DNA of 64,000 nt from Verrucomicrobiaceae bacterium (lineage in GTDB: Bacteria > Verrucomicrobiota > Verrucomicrobiia > Verrucomicrobiales > Verrucomicrobiaceae): positions 1 to 64,000 of the forward strand of contig JAIXYN010000065.1 of NCBI GenBank assembly GCA_027490195.1. Direction: 5' to 3'. Below are positions 59,921 through 64,000 of this stretch, in pieces. Under the pieces are notes generated by a model that saw only the letters and a program-made list of their open reading frames with translations, was not told where the DNA came from and searched no databases. The position numbers and the translations under genes were made by a program. Position 1 is the stretch's first letter; every line of letters starts with the position of its first letter.

Positions 59921-61639
59921 ATGAACCTCCTGCAACGCATCGAACGCGTCTTTTTCTGGCTCTCCGCAGCCTCCTCCGACAACCTCGATGCCTGTCCGGC
60001 GTGGGAGCGGCGCAAGTACGTGGCCTTTGGCGCGACGGTGCTGGTGCCGTCCACGTTTGCCATCATCGCCTGTGCGTATGCGCTGAGCACCCTGACGGAC
60101 AACTGGTACATCATCGCGCCGGTGTCGCTGGTGTGGTCGTTCATCATCCTGACCGTGGACCGCGCGCTGCTGGCCACGTATCGCGCGTATCAGGGTTTCT
60201 TCCGCAAGATCTCGCAGTTTTCGCTGCGCCTGGTGGTGGCGGCGCTGATGGGGGTGACGATTTCGCATCCGCTGACGCTGCTGCTGTTCAAGGACACGAT
60301 TTCCTCGGTCATTGAGAAACACCGGCAGAGCGAGATCGAAGCGGCGCGTGAAGTTTCGAAGCAGCAGAAGGTCGCCGTGGAGGCGCGGCTGGTGCCGCTG
60401 GAGGCGGAGATCGCGACGCAGCGTGAGAACTGGAACGCGACCTTCCAAGCGAAGTTTCTGGATGACAGCGGCAAGCCAATCGAGAAGCCGCTGACGGACG
60501 ATGAGAAGGCGGCTAAAGCCGCGCGTGAGGGCAAGATCGCCGAAGCGGTGGCTCCGGGCAAAGAGCGCCTGACGAAGCTGGACACGGAGATGGCCGCGAT
60601 GAGCAAGGACTCCCAAAAGATCGCTGAGGAGCTGAACCACTGGCAGGCGGAATTTGAGCGCGAGCTCAATGGCCAGCGCAGCGGCATCTCAGGCCTCGGT
60701 CCGCGTGCCAAGAGCATCCAGGAAGACCACCTCACATGGAGGCGTGCGGAGTCCGCGCGTCTGAGCGGCGTGCTGGACACGATGACGAAGACCCGCGTGG
60801 CGCTGGTGGCTGAAATCAAAGCTGCGGAAGATGGGGTGAACTCCGCGCTGGATGCCAAGGCGGCTGAAGAAGCCGCGCTCAAGAAAGCGGAGCGGGACCG
60901 CGTGGCCGCGCTGAAGCAGAAGGTGCAGACGGAGCAGGCGGACCAGTTTGTGGGCCAGCAGAACGCCATCCGCGAGACGCTGAGGGCGCAGATCGATGCA
61001 CTGCTATTGCAGCAAAAGAATCTGCACACGGAGATCACCCAGCTCATCAAGGACGAGGACACACGCATCTCCGGCATTCGCTCGGAGCCGCGCCGTGACA
61101 TCCTCACGCAGACGCTGGCGCTGCATGAGCTGTTTGAGCAGGGCGCGCAGGGCGGCACGTTTGCACTCGTGGCGTATCTGGTGCTGACGCTGCTCTTCAT
61201 GCTGGTGGACACCATTCCGCTGATCATGAAATTCTTCTCCAAGCCCGGCCCGTATGACACCATGCTGGACCGCGAAGAAATGGGCTTTGAAGGCGAACGC
61301 AAAGCCTTCATGGAAGGCTTCAGTCTGCAGATGAAGGAGCTGGCGGGGAGCAAAATGCTGAACCTCACGCGCAACAAGACGATGGAGCGTTCTTTGATCA
61401 CCAGCGTGGATGGTGCGCGTTCCGCGAAGGAGTTCCTGGTGTATCTGATGGATCTGGAGCGGGACTTTGAAGAGAGAAGCCGCATCGCGCGGGAACTGGC
61501 AGCGAAGAGTGGGGTCAGCCACACGGCGGATGCGATTGAGGAGATGTCCCGCAATTTCTATGCCGACCTGCGCGAGCGCATGGAGACGTTCTTCCGTGAT
61601 GATGCCAAGCGGGCGACGCCGGCGACTGGGAGGGCGTGA
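59921..61639 (+). CDS. DUF4407 membrane protein with long coiled coil
   Basis: This 572-residue protein has four hydrophobic segments, three in residues about 38-125 (including VPSTFAIIACAYALS, IAPVSLVWSFIILTVD and VAALMGVTISHPLTLLLF) and one near 412-435 (LVAYLVLTLLFMLVDTIPLI). About residues 128-400 are a long charged coiled coil. This fits DUF4407, a family of unknown role. A C-terminal tail after residue 460 is probably cytoplasmic. It faces away from the arginyltransferase gene and precedes the region of inverted dispersed repeats. Confidence 0.85.
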   Translation: MNLLQRIERVFFWLSAASSDNLDACPAWERRKYVAFGATVLVPSTFAIIACAYALSTLTDNWYIIAPVSLVWSFIILTVDRALLATYRAYQGFFRKISQFSLRLVVAALMGVTISHPLTLLLFKDTISSVIEKHRQSEIEAAREVSKQQKVAVEARLVPLEAEIATQRENWNATFQAKFLDDSGKPIEKPLTDDEKAAKAAREGKIAEAVAPGKERLTKLDTEMAAMSKDSQKIAEELNHWQAEFERELNGQRSGISGLGPRAKSIQEDHLTWRRAESARLSGVLDTMTKTRVALVAEIKAAEDGVNSALDAKAAEEAALKKAERDRVAALKQKVQTEQADQFVGQQNAIRETLRAQIDALLLQQKNLHTEITQLIKDEDTRISGIRSEPRRDILTQTLALHELFEQGAQGGTFALVAYLVLTLLFMLVDTIPLIMKFFSKPGPYDTMLDREEMGFEGERKAFMEGFSLQMKELAGSKMLNLTRNKTMERSLITSVDGARSAKEFLVYLMDLERDFEERSRIARELAAKSGVSHTADAIEEMSRNFYADLRERMETFFRDDAKRATPATGRA

Positions 61640-61641
61640 AA

Positions 61642-61894
61642 AAGTACGATGGGCACTCCTGCCCGTCGATCAGCGCTCACTCAAACACCTTTAGCTCACG
61701 CTTCACCCCAGGCTAGCTGCTATGGGCATGCAGTTGCGTGAGGTCACGCACTCACCGCTCTGCTGCGTCCTGGTAGTTTGTAGGTCGAACGCTGCGGCGG
61801 AGTTTTGGGAATGGTGGACGGGATTCTCTTTTGATTCGATGATAATGCCGCCTGCGTGGACGCTGATCGACAGACAGGAGTGTCCATCGTACTT
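61642..61894. repeat. inverted pair of a 34-bp dispersed repeat
   Basis: AAGTACGATGG...GTCGATCAGCG at 61642-61675 reappears as its reverse complement at 61861-61894, 31 of 34 bases matching. Between them is a palindrome GCGTGAGGTCACGC (61736-61749). The central word GGCACTCCTGCC also occurs, in other contexts, inside the first PSD1 gene near 38318-38345. No gene is seen in 61640-61934. Confidence 0.7.
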
Positions 61895-61934
61895 GTCCAG
61901 CAAGAGCCTCCGGCCCTGTGCCGTATGCTAAAGT

Positions 61935-63356
61935 GTGAAACCTTCGTCCCCATTGCCGCCGTTCAGCCGCCGCGAGATGCTGCGCAGCTCCTGCGCGGGA
62001 TTTGGCTATCTGGCGTTGCAGGGGGTGCTGGGGCTGGAAGCGGCCAAGGCGGCGGTGATTGATCCGCTGGCGCCGAAGCAGCCGCATTTTCCGGCGAGGG
62101 CGAAGCGGGTGATTTTTCTGCTGATGAAGGGTGGCCCTTCGCAGGTGGACACGTTTGATCCGAAGCCGATGCTGGATCGTGATCACGGCAAGCCGCCGCC
62201 GTTTGCGCTGCCACGAGTGAAATTCGCCGAGACGGGCAATCTGCTGAAGTCGCCCTGGAAGTTTCGGCAGTATGGCCAGAGCGGCCTGCCGGTGAGCGAT
62301 CTCTTTCCGCATGTGGCCAAGCATGTGGATGACCTTTGCATCATCCGCTCCATGCACGGCACGAATCCAGCACATGGGGGGGCCTTGCTGAAACTGCACA
62401 CGGGCAGCGACACGTTTGTGCGGCCTAGCCTTGGCTCGTGGGTCAGCTATGGATTGGGGACGGATAATTCGGACTTGCCGGCGTTTGTCACGATCTGCCC
62501 CACGCTGGCGCATGGCGGCGTGAGCAACTGGAGCTCCGCATTTCTGCCTGCCTACTGCCAGGGCACTCCGCTGGGCAATGCCAGCGTCCCGGCGGAGCAG
62601 GCAGTGGTGAAGCACATCCACAACAAGATGCTGACGCCAGAGATGCAGCGTGCGCAGCTTGATCTGGTGTCGCAGATGAATCAGTCGCATTTGGAGGTGG
62701 CCGGTGCGAATGCGGCGCTGGAGGCGCGCATCAATTCCTTTGAGCTGGCCTACCGCATGCAATCGACGCTGCCGGAACTGCAGGACATCTCGGGCGAGAC
62801 TGAGGCCACACGCAAGATGTATGGGCTGGACGATCCGGTGACGGCGAACTTCGGCCGGCAATGCCTCATGGCGCGGCGTTTTGCTGAAAGCGGCGTGCGG
62901 TTTGTTCAAGTGACGCACAGCGACGGCTTTGTGCAGTGGGATCAGCACGGTGATCTGCTCAAGGGGCACACGAAGAATGCGGCTGAGGTGGACAAGCCCA
63001 TCGCGGGCCTGCTGGCAGATCTCAAATCACGTGGCCTGTTGGATGATACGCTGGTGGTGTGGGGCGGCGAGTTTGGCCGCACGCCGGTGGCGCAGGGCAG
63101 CGATGGCCGCGACCACAACCCGCATGGCTTCACCATGTGGCTGGCCGGTGGCGGCTGTAAACCCGGCACGGCCTACGGCGCAACGGATGACTACGGCTAC
63201 TACGCCGCTGTTGATAAGGTCCACATTCACGATCTGCATGCGACGATCCTGCACCTGCTGGGTTTGGATCATTTGAAACTGACCTATCGTTACGCGGGGC
63301 GTGATTTCCGGCTCACGGATGTGGCGGGGGAAGTGGTGAAGGGCGTGATGGCTTGA
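61935..63356 (+). CDS. DUF1501 protein, third copy
   Basis: This 473-residue paralogue has a twin-arginine-type leader ([20 protein letters not shown]) and the family core [48 protein letters not shown] and [13 protein letters not shown]. It starts with GTG at 61935. Its expected PSD1 partner (63417-64000 and beyond) is on the opposite strand, converging on it, unlike the collinear pairs at 36109-40395 and 47988-55110. Confidence 0.9.
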   Translation: MKPSSPLPPFSRREMLRSSCAGFGYLALQGVLGLEAAKAAVIDPLAPKQPHFPARAKRVIFLLMKGGPSQVDTFDPKPMLDRDHGKPPPFALPRVKFAETGNLLKSPWKFRQYGQSGLPVSDLFPHVAKHVDDLCIIRSMHGTNPAHGGALLKLHTGSDTFVRPSLGSWVSYGLGTDNSDLPAFVTICPTLAHGGVSNWSSAFLPAYCQGTPLGNASVPAEQAVVKHIHNKMLTPEMQRAQLDLVSQMNQSHLEVAGANAALEARINSFELAYRMQSTLPELQDISGETEATRKMYGLDDPVTANFGRQCLMARRFAESGVRFVQVTHSDGFVQWDQHGDLLKGHTKNAAEVDKPIAGLLADLKSRGLLDDTLVVWGGEFGRTPVAQGSDGRDHNPHGFTMWLAGGGCKPGTAYGATDDYGYYAAVDKVHIHDLHATILHLLGLDHLKLTYRYAGRDFRLTDVAGEVVKGVMA

Positions 63357-63363
63357 AAGTAGT

Positions 63364-63411
63364 CCGGTTGCGCCGCAACCGGAGTGTTCAGACCAGTTGC
63401 GGCGCAACTGG
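63364..63411. terminator. two adjacent palindromes between convergent genes
   Basis: CCGGTTGCGCCGCAACCGG (63364-63382) and CCAGTTGCGGCGCAACTGG (63393-63411) lie in the 60-nt gap between the convergent DUF1501 and PSD1 genes. The second is identical to the 19-mer at 19888-19906. Their symmetry suits a bidirectional terminator although no T run follows. Confidence 0.6.
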
Positions 63412-63416
63412 TCAAC

Positions 63417-64000
63417 TTACTGGATGAAGAAGAACTGGCGCGTGTTGAGCACGGTCCAGAGGACGTCGCCGCGGTCGGTGCCATCGGCATTGTCCACAAT
63501 GGGTTTCAGAATCGCTTTTTCCTCGGGGGATGCTTTGCGGCTGAGGAGGCTGAGGTAGATGGTGTCGATGACGGCTTCGGGGCTTTCTTTTCTGGCCTTG
63601 TCCATCGCACGGGCGATGACGGTGTAGCGGTTCATAAGATTGTTGAAGACTTTGCCATTCAACAGGGTGAGGGCCTGGCTGACGCTGGCCTCATCATTGG
63701 AGTTTTCGACGAGTTCGCGGTCGCTCTGGCCAAACTCACGTAGGAAGTGGCCGTTGGGTGCGGGACTGCGCAAGTCAGCGGAGCGGAGCATGGTGGTGTC
63801 GCGAAAATTTTCCCAGGCGGTGAGGGAGGCTTTTTCACTTGTGTCATCGACCTCAAAACGTCCGGCATCGGCGGTGAAGCGGGTCTTGGTCTGCTCTTTG
63901 AGCTTGGCGCGGCGCTGTGTGGCCAGGATGTCGAGTGCTTCATCCATGCTGAGATCTTCGCCGTCTTTCTTGAGCTTGAGTGCTGCGGTGACTTCTTTGG
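63417..64000 (-). CDS. PSD1 / DUF1553 protein, third copy, C-terminal part (partial)
   Basis: The frame is open to the right edge of the window, so only the C-terminal 193 or so codons are seen. The segment RSPAPNGHFLREFGQSDRELVENS, the ALTLLNGK and SLLSRKASPEEK blocks and the final NTRQFFFIQ match the DUF1553 C-terminus of the other two copies. The start, haem motifs and DUF1549 region are outside the window. Confidence 0.85.
   Translation of the reverse strand, partial: KEVTAALKLKKDGEDLSMDEALDILATQRRAKLKEQTKTRFTADAGRFEVDDTSEKASLTAWENFRDTTMLRSADLRSPAPNGHFLREFGQSDRELVENSNDEASVSQALTLLNGKVFNNLMNRYTVIARAMDKARKESPEAVIDTIYLSLLSRKASPEEKAILKPIVDNADGTDRGDVLWTVLNTRQFFFIQ

Noticed and set aside
59179-59924. 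plus-strand frame over the arginyltransferase gene
   Set aside because: Its translation is Glu/Gly/Ala-rich without motifs, whereas the minus strand shows the family's conserved blocks.

Overview
The window looks like a chromosome segment of a Verrucomicrobiota bacterium, probably close to Verrucomicrobiaceae such as Prosthecobacter or Verrucomicrobium. Three things point there. It has a complete five-gene locus in the order of the Akkermansia muciniphila Amuc_1102-1101-1100-1099-1098 pilus-like operon. It has three sets of the DUF1501 and PSD1-type (DUF1549/DUF1553) cytochrome genes typical of Planctomycetota and Verrucomicrobiota. It is GC-rich and full of short dispersed palindromic repeats. 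The phylum is an inference from gene content. No rRNA, tRNA or CRISPR array was seen.

Layout. Positions 179-12797 hold a Bat/MoxR-type operon (MoxR ATPase, small hypothetical protein, DUF58 protein, BatA-like vWA membrane protein, a 1368-residue DUF4175-like protein, an FHA-like/Sel1 protein), broken at 5115-6141 by a REP-associated tyrosine transposase between two copies of its hairpin repeat. Positions 13085-19610 are a tandem duplication of a large exported protein built from three degenerate secretin-like modules; the first copy carries a frameshift. Positions 19914-23539 encode a prenyltransferase/squalene-cyclase-fold protein, a YdjY-domain protein and a sugar-binding lipoprotein on the minus strand. 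Positions 23841-31061 are the Amuc_1098-1102-like pilus operon, closed by a strong terminator. Positions 31180-34375 are coaE, rho and rnd, overlapping by 4 nt.

Positions 34542-42845 (minus strand) are a tandem ModA-like binding protein and an ECF sigma / FecR-LamG / PSD1 / DUF1501 locus. Positions 42998-47832 form a nucleoside and ribose salvage operon: binding lipoprotein, permease, two exported nucleoside hydrolases and ribokinase, with no transporter ATPase. Positions 47988-55230 are a second DUF1501/PSD1 pair, split by an oppositely oriented two-gene cassette: a 156-residue helical protein and a TIR-SLOG protein, which is a candidate immune system. The rest holds a methyltransferase, a small membrane protein between two hairpin elements, a phosphodiesterase-like protein, an arginyltransferase-family protein, a DUF4407 membrane protein, and a third DUF1501 gene convergent with a PSD1 gene that runs off the right edge.

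The main candidates for new biology are the TIR-SLOG cassette (49569-52194), the secretin-module repeat proteins (13230-19520), and the invasion of PSD1 reading frames and operon junctions by several families of short inverted repeats.
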